Positions 32,441 to 41,113 of a DNA stretch of 64,000 nt are shown here, piece by piece. The notes under the pieces are model-generated. The model ran no database searches and was not told where the DNA came from. It saw only the letters and a program-made list of their open reading frames with translations. Each line of letters begins with the position of its first letter. The first letter of the stretch is position 1. Source of the stretch: CAWEDP01 sp963807925 (GTDB lineage: Bacteria; Acidobacteriota; Vicinamibacteria; Vicinamibacterales; CAVVIG01); assembly GCA_963807925.1 (NCBI GenBank), contig CAWEDP010000002.1:1798001-1862000 (forward strand), read 5' to 3'. The position numbers and the translations under genes were made by a program.

Positions 32441-33991
32441 ATGAGTGACTCCACGCCGGTCAATCCGTGGATCGTCGCGATCGCGGTCATGTTCGCGACC
32501 TTCATGGAGGTGCTCGACACCACCGTCGTGAACGTGTCGCTGCCGCACATCGCCGGCAGCCTGTCGGCCACCATCGACGAAGCGACCTGGGCGCTGACGT
32601 CGTACCTGGTCGCCAACGCCATCATCCTGCCGATGACCGGCTGGCTGGCGAGCCGGTTCGGGCGCAAGCGCCTGCTGATGGTGTCGGTGTCGGGCTTCAC
32701 GGTGTCGTCGTTTCTGTGCGGCCTGGCGCCGAATCTCGAGACCCTGATCCTGTTCCGCTGCCTGCAGGGCGCGACCGGCGGCGCCATGCAGCCGCTGTCG
32801 CAGGCGGTGCTGCTCGAGGCGTTTCCGGCCCGCGACCGCGGCAAGGCGATGGGCTTCTGGGGGCTCGGCATCGTCGTGGCGCCCATTCTGGGCCCGGTGC
32901 TCGGGGGGTGGCTGACCGACAACTACAGCTGGCGCTGGGTCTTCTACATCAACATCCCGGTCGGCATGGCGTCGCTCGTCATGACGCGCCTGTTCATCTT
33001 CGACCCGCCGTACCTGCGTCAGGAATCGCGCCGCATCGACTACTGGGGCATCGGCATGCTGGCCGTCGGCATCGGCGCGCTCCAGATCGTGCTCGACAAG
33101 GGGCAGGAGGACGACTGGTTGTCGTCGCGGTTCATCACCACGCTCGCGATCATCAGCGCGGTGACGCTGATTGCGCTCGTCGTCCACGAGCTGCTGACCG
33201 ACGATCCGGTGGTCGACCTGCGCGTCTTCAAGGCGCGCAGCTATGCCGTCGGCGTGTTCCTGATGACGGTCGTCGGCTTCGTGCTCTACGGCAGCATGGT
33301 GCTGCTGCCGATCATGCTGCAGACGCTGCTCCTCTATCCGCCGCTGCAGGCGGGCATCGCGATGGCGCCGCGCGGCATCGGCTCATTCTTCATGATGCCG
33401 ATCACGGGGCTGATGACCGGCCGGTTCGATCCGCGAAAGCTGCTGACCGCCGGCCTGCTGATCGGCGGCTGGACGCTCCTGTGGCTGGCGCAGCTGAACC
33501 TGCAGGCGGGGTACTGGGACATCTTCTGGCCGCAGCTGATCCAGGGCGCCGGCATGTCGCTGCTGTTCGTGCCGCTGACCACGGTGACCATGGACCCGAT
33601 TCCGCGGGAGCGGATGGGCAACGCGACGAGCCTGTTCAACCTGATGCGCAACATCGGCGGCAGCATCGGGATTGCGCTGACCGGCACCATGATCGCGCGC
33701 CAGCAGCAGGCGAACACGACGCTGCTCGGCGCCCATGTCACCGCCTACGACACCGCCACCCGGCTGATGATGGCCCAGACGCGCGCCGGGATGATTGCGT
33801 CGGGCGTCGACCCGGTGACCGCCACCAACCGCACCTACGGCGCGATGTTCGCGACGGTCTGGCGGCAGGCGTCGATGGTGTCGTTCGTCACCGTCTTCCA
33901 GCTGCTCGGCATCCTGTTCATCGCGCTCCTGCCGCTCGTGCTGATCATGAAGCGCCCGACGCACCAGGGCCCGCCCCCGGGGGCGCACTGA
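32441..33991 (+). CDS. emrB: EmrB-type DHA2 MFS multidrug transporter
   Basis: The 516-residue protein has about 14 membrane segments, typical of the DHA2 family. Motifs: LDTTVVNVSLPHIAG in TM1, SRFGRKRLL in the first cytoplasmic loop, LQGATGGAMQPLSQAVLLEAFP and the antiporter motif ILGPVLGGWLTDNYSWRWVFYINIPVG. It would expel hydrophobic drugs with proton entry, through EmrA and the TolC-like channel. Its substrates are unknown. It is the last gene of the operon; 40 bases follow before the next gene, which has its own -10-like element. Confidence 0.95.
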   Translation: MSDSTPVNPWIVAIAVMFATFMEVLDTTVVNVSLPHIAGSLSATIDEATWALTSYLVANAIILPMTGWLASRFGRKRLLMVSVSGFTVSSFLCGLAPNLETLILFRCLQGATGGAMQPLSQAVLLEAFPARDRGKAMGFWGLGIVVAPILGPVLGGWLTDNYSWRWVFYINIPVGMASLVMTRLFIFDPPYLRQESRRIDYWGIGMLAVGIGALQIVLDKGQEDDWLSSRFITTLAIISAVTLIALVVHELLTDDPVVDLRVFKARSYAVGVFLMTVVGFVLYGSMVLLPIMLQTLLLYPPLQAGIAMAPRGIGSFFMMPITGLMTGRFDPRKLLTAGLLIGGWTLLWLAQLNLQAGYWDIFWPQLIQGAGMSLLFVPLTTVTMDPIPRERMGNATSLFNLMRNIGGSIGIALTGTMIARQQQANTTLLGAHVTAYDTATRLMMAQTRAGMIASGVDPVTATNRTYGAMFATVWRQASMVSFVTVFQLLGILFIALLPLVLIMKRPTHQGPPPGAH

Positions 33992-34031
33992 GCCATTCAC
34001 AATTCATACTCGCCACCCTACAATTGAGAGC

Positions 34032-35171
34032 GTGGCCGTGGCTGCCGCGATGTCCGCGACGCGCCCGCGCGTCGGCGCCGGCGCGCTCGCGATTGCCCTG
34101 CTCGTCCCCGGCCTGACGCGGATCGGCGGTCAGACGCCGGGCGACGCATCGGGTCAGGCGCAGACCGCCGAACAGGCGCCGGCGCGGCCTTCGTTCACCC
34201 AGTTCATCGAAGCCATTCGCGCCGAAGCGCTCGCGCGCGGCATCCGGCCGGAGATCGTCGATGCGGCGCTGTCGGACGTTCCCGAGCCGCTGCCGATTGT
34301 GATCGAGCGCGATCGATCGCAGGCCGAGACGGTGCTCCCGCTCGAAACGTATCTCGCGGGCCATCTCACGGCGAAGGTGATCAAGGCGGGCCGCGAAGGC
34401 CTCGCGGCCCATCGCGAGGTGCTGGACCAGGTGTCCGATCGGTACGGCGTCCCGGTCGGCATCATCGTCGCCATCTGGGGCATCGAATCGAACTTCGGCC
34501 GGTTCAGCGGCATCCGTCCGACCATCGCGGCGCTCGCCACGCTGGCGTGGGATCCGCGGCGGTCGGCGCTCTTCCGCGGCGAGCTGTTCGCGGCGCTCGA
34601 GATTCTGAACGACGGCGACGTCGACCCGGCGCGCATGCGCGGATCGTGGGCCGGCGCGATGGGACAGGTGCAGTTCATGCCGTCGAGCTACCTGAGGTTC
34701 GCCGAGGATTTCGACGGCGACGGTCGCCGCGACATCTGGCGATCGGCGCCCGACGTCTTTGCCTCGATCGCGAACTATCTCAAGGGAAAAGGCTGGGTGG
34801 CCGGCCAGCCCTGGGGGCGCGAGGTGCGTGTGTCGGGGGCGGCTGCCCGGCGCGTCGCCGCGACCGTCGCGCGCCGCGCCGGCAGCTGCCAGGCGAGGCG
34901 CGACATGACGGTGGCGCTGTCCATGAGGGAATGGCAGCGGCTCGGCGTTCGCCTGCCGAACGGACGCGGGCTGCCCGCCGATGCGCCCGACGCGGCCATG
35001 GTGTCCGGCACGTCTCGCGCGTTTCTCGTCCACCGCAATTACGATGCGCTCCTCGAGTACAACTGCGCGCACGCCTACGCCGTGGCGGTCGGTCTGCTGT
35101 CGGGGCAGGTGGTGTCCAGCGGGCCGCTGCCCCGCGACGTCCGGAAGCCCTCACGCCGGCGAAAGCGATAG
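34032..35171 (+). CDS. MltB-type lytic murein transglycosylase
   Basis: The 379-residue exported enzyme cleaves peptidoglycan glycan strands with formation of anhydro-muramic ends. The catalytic Glu lies in IVAIWGIESNFGRFSG. Further family blocks: SFTQFIEAIRAEALARGI at the domain start, WAGAMGQVQFMPSSYLRFAEDFDGDGRRDIW and DVFASIANYLKGKGW. An N-terminal hydrophobic segment serves as a signal peptide with no lipobox Cys seen, so it is soluble or N-terminally anchored. The GTG at 34032 is 7 bases after TACAAT (34019-34024), suggesting a leaderless message; an ATG at 34050 is possible. Confidence 0.92.
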   Translation: MAVAAAMSATRPRVGAGALAIALLVPGLTRIGGQTPGDASGQAQTAEQAPARPSFTQFIEAIRAEALARGIRPEIVDAALSDVPEPLPIVIERDRSQAETVLPLETYLAGHLTAKVIKAGREGLAAHREVLDQVSDRYGVPVGIIVAIWGIESNFGRFSGIRPTIAALATLAWDPRRSALFRGELFAALEILNDGDVDPARMRGSWAGAMGQVQFMPSSYLRFAEDFDGDGRRDIWRSAPDVFASIANYLKGKGWVAGQPWGREVRVSGAAARRVAATVARRAGSCQARRDMTVALSMREWQRLGVRLPNGRGLPADAPDAAMVSGTSRAFLVHRNYDALLEYNCAHAYAVAVGLLSGQVVSSGPLPRDVRKPSRRRKR

Positions 35172-35202
35172 TGCGGGAACCCTCACCCTGTAGAATGAGA
35201 TC

Positions 35203-35670
35203 ATGAGTGCGCTGACCCTCGACGATCGCGGCGTCATCGTCGCCTGTCCCGGCTGCGGACAGAAGAATCGCCGCGGGTACGACCGGCTCGACGCCGAGAT
35301 GCGCTGCGCCCGTTGCAAGGCCACCCTGGCCGCCGCCGCCGAGCCGATCGAGGTGCTCTCCTCGGAGGCGTTCGATCGGCTGGTCGCCTCCTCGTCCATT
35401 CCGGTGATCGTGGACTACTGGGCGCCCTGGTGCGGGCCGTGCCGGATGGTCGCCCCCGAGCTGCAGAAGGTCGCCCAGCGGCAGGCCGGCCGCTTCCTGG
35501 TCGTGAAGGTGAACACCGACGAGCTCAGCGATCTGGGCGACCGGTTCGGCATCCGGTCCATTCCGACCATGGCGATCTTCGCCGGTGGACGCGAGGTCGC
35601 CCGCACCGCCGGCGCGCGCCCGGCGAAGGACATCGAGGCATTCGCGGAGCAGGCGGCCGCCCGCGCGTAG
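35203..35670 (+). CDS. trxC: zinc-ribbon thioredoxin (TrxC type)
   Basis: The 155-residue protein has an N-terminal zinc ribbon with CPGC (15-18) and CARC (35-38) and then a thioredoxin fold with the active site WCGPC (Cys77, Cys80) and the cis-Pro loop IRSIPTMAIFAGG. This arrangement is that of thioredoxin 2. It reduces disulfides in cytosolic proteins and often serves in oxidative stress. A TAGAAT (35191-35196) lies only 6 bases before the ATG, suggesting leaderless transcription. It converges with the chlorite-dismutase-like gene 17 bases away. Confidence 0.95.
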   Translation: MSALTLDDRGVIVACPGCGQKNRRGYDRLDAEMRCARCKATLAAAAEPIEVLSSEAFDRLVASSSIPVIVDYWAPWCGPCRMVAPELQKVAQRQAGRFLVVKVNTDELSDLGDRFGIRSIPTMAIFAGGREVARTAGARPAKDIEAFAEQAAARA

Positions 35671-35687
35671 GGATCCCCGCCGCCGCG

Positions 35688-36437
35688 TCAGGCGCTCTTC
35701 GCGTCCTGGCCGTACGCGCTCTGCCACACGACCCGGCCGACAAAGAACGGACCGAGCCGCTCCAGGTACAGCGAGGTCTGCTGCGTCTTCCGCATCGTCT
35801 GCACGATCGAGGACAGCGGGAACAGCTCCCTGCCAATCAGCCCGACAATGAAGTCGTTGTCGTCCCTGTCGAGGCCGTGACACGCGAGACGGATGTCGTG
35901 GGCGAGATCGGCCGCGCCGTACAACATCCCAATCGCCCCGTGCTCGGCGAGGATCACACGCTGCTCGTCGGGCGGCAGCTGCGCGAACCGTCCGCTCCGC
36001 CGCAGCGGGTACCACACGGCCCATCTCCACTCGGGATTGAGAACCGTCCGCCGCGGACGCTGGAGCAGGACGTCGAGCAGATCCGGCTCGTAGCCGAGCG
36101 AGTAGGTGCGGCCGAGCATCGTGAGCTCCCGCTTCGGCGCGAGCGCCGCAAACGGCGGGGCGTTCAGGAGCGGCCGCACGCGATCCAGGAAGAACGCGGG
36201 ATCCTCGCTGAAGGTGAGCAGCGCGACGCCCTGCGGATCGTTGGCGTCCTCGTACAGAACGCCCTCGATGCCCGCGTTGGCGAGGCCGACGGCCAGCGGC
36301 GACGGGTCCGGGCAGCCTCCGAACGCGAGGAACTGCATGAACAGGCGCGTGTCGGCCCGCTGCGGCTGCCCGCCTTTCATGCCGCCTTTCTCGCTGATGT
36401 CCGGCGGCTCCGGACCGCGTCTCGCCTCAGTCGCCAT
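35688..36437 (-). CDS. chlorite dismutase family heme protein
   Basis: About 249 residues. Family blocks are RLFMQFLAFGGC, LTMLGRTYSLGYEPDLLDVLLQRPRRTVLNPEWRWAVWYPLRRSGRFAQLPPDEQRVILAEHGAIG and CHGLDRDDNDFIVGLIG, the last giving the likely proximal heme His. The family includes chlorite dismutases and HemQ/coproheme decarboxylases; without a heme-synthesis cluster or tested residues I leave the activity open. I use the ATG at 36437; the codon before it is GTG. It is cytosolic, with no signal peptide. Confidence 0.85.
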   Translation of the reverse strand: MATEARRGPEPPDISEKGGMKGGQPQRADTRLFMQFLAFGGCPDPSPLAVGLANAGIEGVLYEDANDPQGVALLTFSEDPAFFLDRVRPLLNAPPFAALAPKRELTMLGRTYSLGYEPDLLDVLLQRPRRTVLNPEWRWAVWYPLRRSGRFAQLPPDEQRVILAEHGAIGMLYGAADLAHDIRLACHGLDRDDNDFIVGLIGRELFPLSSIVQTMRKTQQTSLYLERLGPFFVGRVVWQSAYGQDAKSA

Positions 36438-36547
36438 CACGTCCTCGACTCTCTATCGCCGCGTTGGCCGCGTCGATCGCCCCGGTGGCTGCCTGTCGCG
36501 TCACCCGGTCGCGCGATCGCCAGTGAGGCTGAGTATAATGCGCGGCC

Positions 36548-37042
36548 ATGTCCCGGTATCGCGTCCGGCCGGCAACCCTCGACGACCTCGACGCGCTCGT
36601 CGATCATCGCATCCTGCTCTTCGCCGACCGCGGAATCGACCAGGGCGAGGTCGCCGCGGCGTTTCGCGGGTGGCTCGCGACGATGCTGTCCGGCGACTCC
36701 TACAAGGCGTGGGTGGTCGCGACCGAGACCGATGACATCGTCGGCGGAGGCGGCATCTCCATCCTGCCGTGGCCGCCGGGCCCGCACTATACCGGCGGGC
36801 GGATCGCGTTCGTCTACAACGTGTACGTCGAGCCCGCCCATCGCCGCCGCGGCCTGGCGCGACGCGTCATGGAGGCGATTCACGACTGGTGCCGGGGGGA
36901 CGGGATCGGCGTGATTGCGCTGAACAGCAGCCCGCAAGGGCGGCGGCTGTACGAGTCGATGGGATACCAGCCGGCCGTCCATCCGATGATGTTCGCGGCC
37001 GTCGAGGCCTCGTCGGAGGCCGCCGGACTAGCGAAACAGTGA
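36548..37042 (+). CDS. GNAT family N-acetyltransferase
   Basis: The 164-residue protein has the GNAT fold: an N-terminal YRVRPATLDDLDAL, the strand IAFVYNVYVEPAHRRRGLARRVMEAIHDWC containing the acetyl-CoA binding RRRGLA loop, and a C-terminal IGVIALNSSPQGRRLYESMGYQP. The substrate is unknown. A perfect TATAAT (36534-36539) lies 8 bases before the ATG with no ribosome site, so the message is probably leaderless. It diverges from the chlorite-dismutase-like gene. Confidence 0.92.
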   Translation: MSRYRVRPATLDDLDALVDHRILLFADRGIDQGEVAAAFRGWLATMLSGDSYKAWVVATETDDIVGGGGISILPWPPGPHYTGGRIAFVYNVYVEPAHRRRGLARRVMEAIHDWCRGDGIGVIALNSSPQGRRLYESMGYQPAVHPMMFAAVEASSEAAGLAKQ

Positions 37043-37081
37043 GCTTTTCAGGTAGGATCCCGTTTTCGGAGACCATCAACG

Positions 37082-37456
37082 ATGCCTTTCATCATCACCG
37101 ATCCCTGCATTGAAACGAAAGATACCGCCTGCGTCGACGTGTGCCCGGTGGACTGCATCCATCCGCGCAAGGACGAGCCCGAATTCGAGCAGGCGACGAT
37201 GCTCTATATTCATCCGGAGGAGTGCATCGACTGCGGCGCCTGCGTGCCGGCCTGCCCGGTCGCGGCCATCTACGAGAGCATCGATGCCACGCCGGCGCAC
37301 CAGAAGGACCTGATCGAAGCCAACGCCGTGTACCGCAACGGCGACCCGGACACGATGGCGCAGGCCGAGGCGATCGTCCAGGCGCACATCGCGGCGCAGC
37401 CTGCACTGATGGCGATTCCCGCTGCCGAGCGGCAGGCCGCCCACGCCGGTCATTAG
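37082..37456 (+). CDS. fdxA: 7Fe-type ferredoxin (FdxA-like)
   Basis: The 124-residue protein has two cysteine clusters: Cys9, Cys17, Cys21, Cys25 in the first and Cys48, Cys51, Cys54, Cys58 (CIDCGACVPACP) in the second, as in [3Fe-4S]/[4Fe-4S] ferredoxins. The start MPFIITDPCIETKD is the FdxA pattern. It carries low-potential electrons in the cytosol. The C-terminal part (about 75-124) is a short helical tail. A ribosome site, CGGAGACC, precedes the ATG. Confidence 0.95.
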   Translation: MPFIITDPCIETKDTACVDVCPVDCIHPRKDEPEFEQATMLYIHPEECIDCGACVPACPVAAIYESIDATPAHQKDLIEANAVYRNGDPDTMAQAEAIVQAHIAAQPALMAIPAAERQAAHAGH

Positions 37457-37516
37457 GACCCCGTTCGAGCCGGGAGCGGCTCCCGGCGGACCGTGCGCCG
37501 GCATCGGCCGTCTGCC

Positions 37517-38275
37517 GTGAAGATCGCCACGTGGAACGTCAACGGCATCCGGGCGCGCGAAGCGCAGCTCCACGAATGGATCGCGCGCGAGCGTCCGGAT
37601 GTCGTCTGCCTGCAGGAAATCAAAGTCGCTCCCGACGCCATCCCCCTCACGCTGTTCGAGCTCGACGGCTACTGGTGCTATTGGCACGGGGCCAAGGGGT
37701 ATTCGGGCGTGGCGCTGCACGTTCACCGGGACGCCGCGGCCGAGCGGCCGGGGTTCGTCCATCCCGCCTTCGACTACGAATCGCGAATCGTCAGCGTCGA
37801 TCTTCGAACCGACGTCGGGCCGGTGACCGTGGCCTCGGTGTACGTTCCGAACGGCGGCAAGGACTTCGCCGCGAAGATGCAGTTCCTCGAGGCGATGGAC
37901 CTGTACGCGGCGTCGTTCGAGGCCGCGGGCCGCGCCCTCGTTCTCTGCGGCGATTTGAACGTCGCGCGCACCGACAGGGATGTTCACCCCAAGGAGCGGA
38001 AACCGCGCGCCATCGGGCAGCTGCCTGAGGAGCGGGCGATCCTCGAGCGGATCATCGGGCACGGCCTGATCGACGTCGGCCGCGCGCTCGACCCCGACAA
38101 CGACGGCCTCTTCACCTGGTGGGCGCCCTGGCGGAACCTGCGCCAGCGGAACATCGGGTGGCGCCTCGACTACCTGCTGGCGAGCGCGCCGCTCGCCGGC
38201 CGCGCCGCCTCGTGCATCGTGCAGAACGACGTCGGCACGAGCGATCACGCGCCGGTGGTGGCGGTCTTCTCCTGA
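37517..38275 (+). CDS. xthA: exonuclease III family DNA repair nuclease
   Basis: The 252-residue protein starts MKIATWNVNGIRA (from GTG) and has VVCLQEIK with the metal-binding Glu, SVYVPNGG, the CGDLNVARTDRDVHP catalytic block, WRLDYLLAS and the terminal SDHAPVVAVF with catalytic Asp-His. It cuts at abasic sites and degrades duplex DNA from 3' ends. I chose the GTG at 37517 because the family begins at this motif; an upstream in-frame GTG at 37493 adds unrelated residues. The aspartokinase gene begins 4 bases after its stop. Confidence 0.95.
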   Translation: MKIATWNVNGIRAREAQLHEWIARERPDVVCLQEIKVAPDAIPLTLFELDGYWCYWHGAKGYSGVALHVHRDAAAERPGFVHPAFDYESRIVSVDLRTDVGPVTVASVYVPNGGKDFAAKMQFLEAMDLYAASFEAAGRALVLCGDLNVARTDRDVHPKERKPRAIGQLPEERAILERIIGHGLIDVGRALDPDNDGLFTWWAPWRNLRQRNIGWRLDYLLASAPLAGRAASCIVQNDVGTSDHAPVVAVFS

Positions 38276-38279
38276 AGAC

Positions 38280-39473
38280 GTGGCTGTCGTAGTCCAGAAG
38301 TACGGCGGCTCGAGCGTGGCGGACGTGGATCGCATCCGCAGCGTCGCCGCCCGCGTGATGGAGACGCGTCGCCGCGGCCATGACGTCGTGGTCGTGGTGT
38401 CGGCGATGGGCGACACGACCGACGACCTGCTCGCGCTGGCGCGGCAGGTCTCCCCCAATCCCGACCGCCGCGAGCTCGACATGCTGCTCAGCGCGGGCGA
38501 ACGCATCTCGATGACGCTGCTGTCGATGGCCATCCGCGAGCTGGGCGGCGAGGCCATCAGCTTCACCGGCAGCCAGTCGGGCATCATCACCAACGATCGC
38601 CACGTCGATGCACGCATCATCGAAGTGCGGCCGTTCCGGATCCAGGACGAGCTGGCGCGCGGCCGGATCGTGGTCGTCGCCGGGTACCAGGGGGTGTCCT
38701 ACCGGCGGGAAGTGACGACGCTCGGACGAGGCGGAAGCGACACGACGGCGGTCGCCATCGCGGCGGCGCTCGACGCCGAGTACTGCGAAATCTGCTCGGA
38801 CGTGGACGGCGTCTACTCGGCCGACCCGCGCGTCGTGCCCGCCGCCCGGCGCATCCCCACGCTTTCCTACGAGGAGACCCAGGAGCTGGCGGAGGCGGGC
38901 GCGAAGGTCCTCAACGCGCAGGCGGTCGAGTTCGCCAAGCAGCAGGGCATCGCCATCTACGCCCGCGCCACGCGCTCGCCGCTGCCCGGCCCGGACCCTT
39001 CGACCGACGGCACCGTCGTCCGCCGGTTTCTGCCGCGCCCGCCGGGAGTCGTCGTCGGCGTCACCAGCGAGCGCGACGTGCTGACGGTGGACGCCGACTA
39101 CACCGACTCGCTGCTCGAAACCTTCGATGCCTGTCAGGTCGCCGGCAAGCAGCTGCACCTCGGCGCGGACGGCCGTCTCGCGCTGGTCGTCTCGCGCGAG
39201 AACCTGCACGACGAAGAGCGGTTCCGCGCGACGCTCGCCCGCCGGTTCGGCGATCGCGTCCGCCTGACCGACACGCTGGGCGCGGTCAGCGTCGTCGGCG
39301 CCGGCATCAATGCGTCGTTCGAGACCCTCCGCCGCGGATTCGCCGCGCTCGTGGACGCCGGGCTCCAGACGAGCGGCGCCGCCACCTCCTCGTTCCGCAT
39401 CACCTGGACGGTCGATCGCGCGCGCCTCGACGACGCCGTCCGAGCGCTCCATGGCGCGTTTGTCGAATCCTAG
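38280..39473 (+). CDS. lysC: monofunctional aspartate kinase
   Basis: The 397-residue protein has the start VVQKYGGSSVADVDRI, the middle TLGRGGSDTTAVAIAAALDAEYCEICSDVDGVYSADPRVVPAARRI and tandem C-terminal ACT domains (about 265-395). It phosphorylates aspartate for Lys/Met/Thr and diaminopimelate synthesis. The second aspartokinase in the window is the kinase part of the frameshifted ThrA. GTG start; 4 bases after xthA and 9 bases before pepT, so the three may be cotranscribed. Confidence 0.95.
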   Translation: MAVVVQKYGGSSVADVDRIRSVAARVMETRRRGHDVVVVVSAMGDTTDDLLALARQVSPNPDRRELDMLLSAGERISMTLLSMAIRELGGEAISFTGSQSGIITNDRHVDARIIEVRPFRIQDELARGRIVVVAGYQGVSYRREVTTLGRGGSDTTAVAIAAALDAEYCEICSDVDGVYSADPRVVPAARRIPTLSYEETQELAEAGAKVLNAQAVEFAKQQGIAIYARATRSPLPGPDPSTDGTVVRRFLPRPPGVVVGVTSERDVLTVDADYTDSLLETFDACQVAGKQLHLGADGRLALVVSRENLHDEERFRATLARRFGDRVRLTDTLGAVSVVGAGINASFETLRRGFAALVDAGLQTSGAATSSFRITWTVDRARLDDAVRALHGAFVES

Positions 39474-39482
39474 GGGCGACCC

Positions 39483-40721
39483 ATGACGACCGTCCTCGAT
39501 CGCTTTCTGCGCTACGTTCGCTACGACACACAGTCCGAGGAGCAATCGGCCAGCTATCCGAGCACGTCCAAGCAGCTCGTCCTGCTTCGCGATCTGGCGG
39601 CCGAACTGCGCCGGTCGGGAGCGGCGGACGCGGACGTCGACGCGTACGGCTACGTGACGGCGACCATTCCGGCAACCCCGGGCCTGGAGGCCGTCCCGAC
39701 CATCGGGTTCATCGCGCACGTCGACACGTCGCCCGAGATGAGCGGCGCCGGCGTCGAGCCGATTGTGCATCGCCAGTACGACGGACGCGACCTGGTGCTG
39801 CCGGCCAATCCGTCGGCCGTCCTGAGAGCCCGCGACATCCCCGAGCTCGCCGACCAGCTCGGGAACGATATCGTCACCGCGTCGGGCACGACGCTGCTCG
39901 GCGCCGACAACAAGGCCGGCGTCGCGGAAATCGTCACCGCGGCCGAGTTCCTCCTGACGCACCCCGAGGTGCCTCACGGCCGCGTTCGCGTGGCCTTCAC
40001 GCCCGACGAGGAAGTCGGGCGCGGCACCGCGCACTTCGACGTCGAGCGGTTCGACGCCCGCTATGCGTACACGGTCGATGGCAGCAGCCGCGGCGAGGTC
40101 GAGTCCGAGAGTTTTTCGGCCGACGCGCTCACCGTGACCTTTGTCGGATTCAACAGCCATCCCGGGTACGCCAAGGGCCGCATGGTCAACGCCATCAAGG
40201 TGGCCGCCTCGTTCATCAGCCGTCTGCCCGGAGAAGGCCTGTCGCCTGAGAGCACGGACGGCTACGAGGGCTTCGTCCACCCCTACGTCGTGCAGGCGGG
40301 CGTCGAGCGCACGTCGGTGCGGCTGCTCATCCGCGACTTCGTCACGCGCGAGCTCGCCCGCAAGGAGGCGCTCGTCGAGGGCCTCGCGCGCGAGGCGGCC
40401 GGACGCTTTCCCGGGTCGCGTGTCGAGATCCTGCGCGAGGAGCAGTACCGCAACATGAAGGAGATCCTCGATGCGCATCCCGACGTGGTCGAGCACGCCT
40501 GCGAGGCCGTACGGCGCGCCGGACTCGCGGTGAAGATGCGGCCGATTCGTGGTGGAACCGACGGCTCGAGGCTGTCGTTCATGGGGCTGCCGACGCCCAA
40601 CATCTTTGCCGGCGAGCACAATTTCCATTCGCGCCTGGAGTGGGTGTCGGTGCAGGACATGGAGAAGGCGGTCGAGGTGATCGTGCACCTGTCGCGTATC
40701 TGGGGCGAAGCCGCCGGCTGA
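39483..40721 (+). CDS. pepT: peptidase T (tripeptide aminopeptidase)
   Basis: The 412-residue M20 metallopeptidase has FLRYVRYDTQSEE at the start, the metal-site blocks GFIAHVDTSPEMSG (His, Asp) and LLGADNKAGVAEI, AFTPDEEVGRGTAHFDV with catalytic Glu, FNSHPGYAKGRMVNAIKVAA in the dimerisation domain and RGGTDGSRLSFMGLPTPNIFAGEHNFHS, all typical of PepT. It removes the N-terminal residue from tripeptides in the cytosol. It follows lysC by 9 bases. Confidence 0.95.
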   Translation: MTTVLDRFLRYVRYDTQSEEQSASYPSTSKQLVLLRDLAAELRRSGAADADVDAYGYVTATIPATPGLEAVPTIGFIAHVDTSPEMSGAGVEPIVHRQYDGRDLVLPANPSAVLRARDIPELADQLGNDIVTASGTTLLGADNKAGVAEIVTAAEFLLTHPEVPHGRVRVAFTPDEEVGRGTAHFDVERFDARYAYTVDGSSRGEVESESFSADALTVTFVGFNSHPGYAKGRMVNAIKVAASFISRLPGEGLSPESTDGYEGFVHPYVVQAGVERTSVRLLIRDFVTRELARKEALVEGLAREAAGRFPGSRVEILREEQYRNMKEILDAHPDVVEHACEAVRRAGLAVKMRPIRGGTDGSRLSFMGLPTPNIFAGEHNFHSRLEWVSVQDMEKAVEVIVHLSRIWGEAAG

Positions 40722-40736
40722 TCGGAATCGGAACCC

Positions 40737-40931
40737 TCAACGCTTCCGGGACGCGCTGCGCCGCTTCGGCACCTTTCCTCCCGCTCGCCGCGCTTCGCTC
40801 AAGCCGATGGCGATCGCCTGCGTGCGGCTCGTGACCCGCTTGCCGGAACGTCCCGATCGCAGCGTTCCGCGCTTGCGCTCGCGCATCGCCCGTTCGACCT
40901 TCTGCTGTGCCGTCCTGCCGTACTTCGCCAT
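40737..40931 (-). CDS. DUF6496-like small basic protein
   Basis: The 64-residue protein starts MAKYGRTAQQKVERAMRERK and continues RGTLRSGRSGKRVTSRTQAI, then a QAIAIGLSEARRAGGKVP block and a basic end. This matches my memory of the DUF6496 family, whose function is unknown. The Lys/Arg-rich composition suggests binding to nucleic acid. GGAGGAG precedes the ATG. It converges on pepT. Confidence 0.85.
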   Translation of the reverse strand: MAKYGRTAQQKVERAMRERKRGTLRSGRSGKRVTSRTQAIAIGLSEARRAGGKVPKRRSASRKR

Positions 40932-40980
40932 GGACTCCTCCCGCCGAGCTGTGTGCAAGGCATGTTCCGGGCGCGGCCTC

Positions 40981-41016
40981 GATACGGCTGCGTTCGGTGA
41001 TACGGCTGCGTTCGGT
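40981..41016. repeat. perfect 18-base tandem duplication
   Basis: The unit GATACGGCTGCGTTCGGT occurs twice head to tail between two divergent genes. It lies 50 bases upstream of the DUF6496 start and about 100 bases before the LPRTA protein. It may be a duplicated regulatory site or simple slippage. Confidence 0.75.
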
Positions 41017-41113
41017 CGGGCACGCAAAGTGCACCCCGATCCGGCGAACGATCGATGAGCCGAAGCATCGCTCGCACACGAAACATCCGGGAACCTCAAG
41101 GAGGGAAAAGCTC

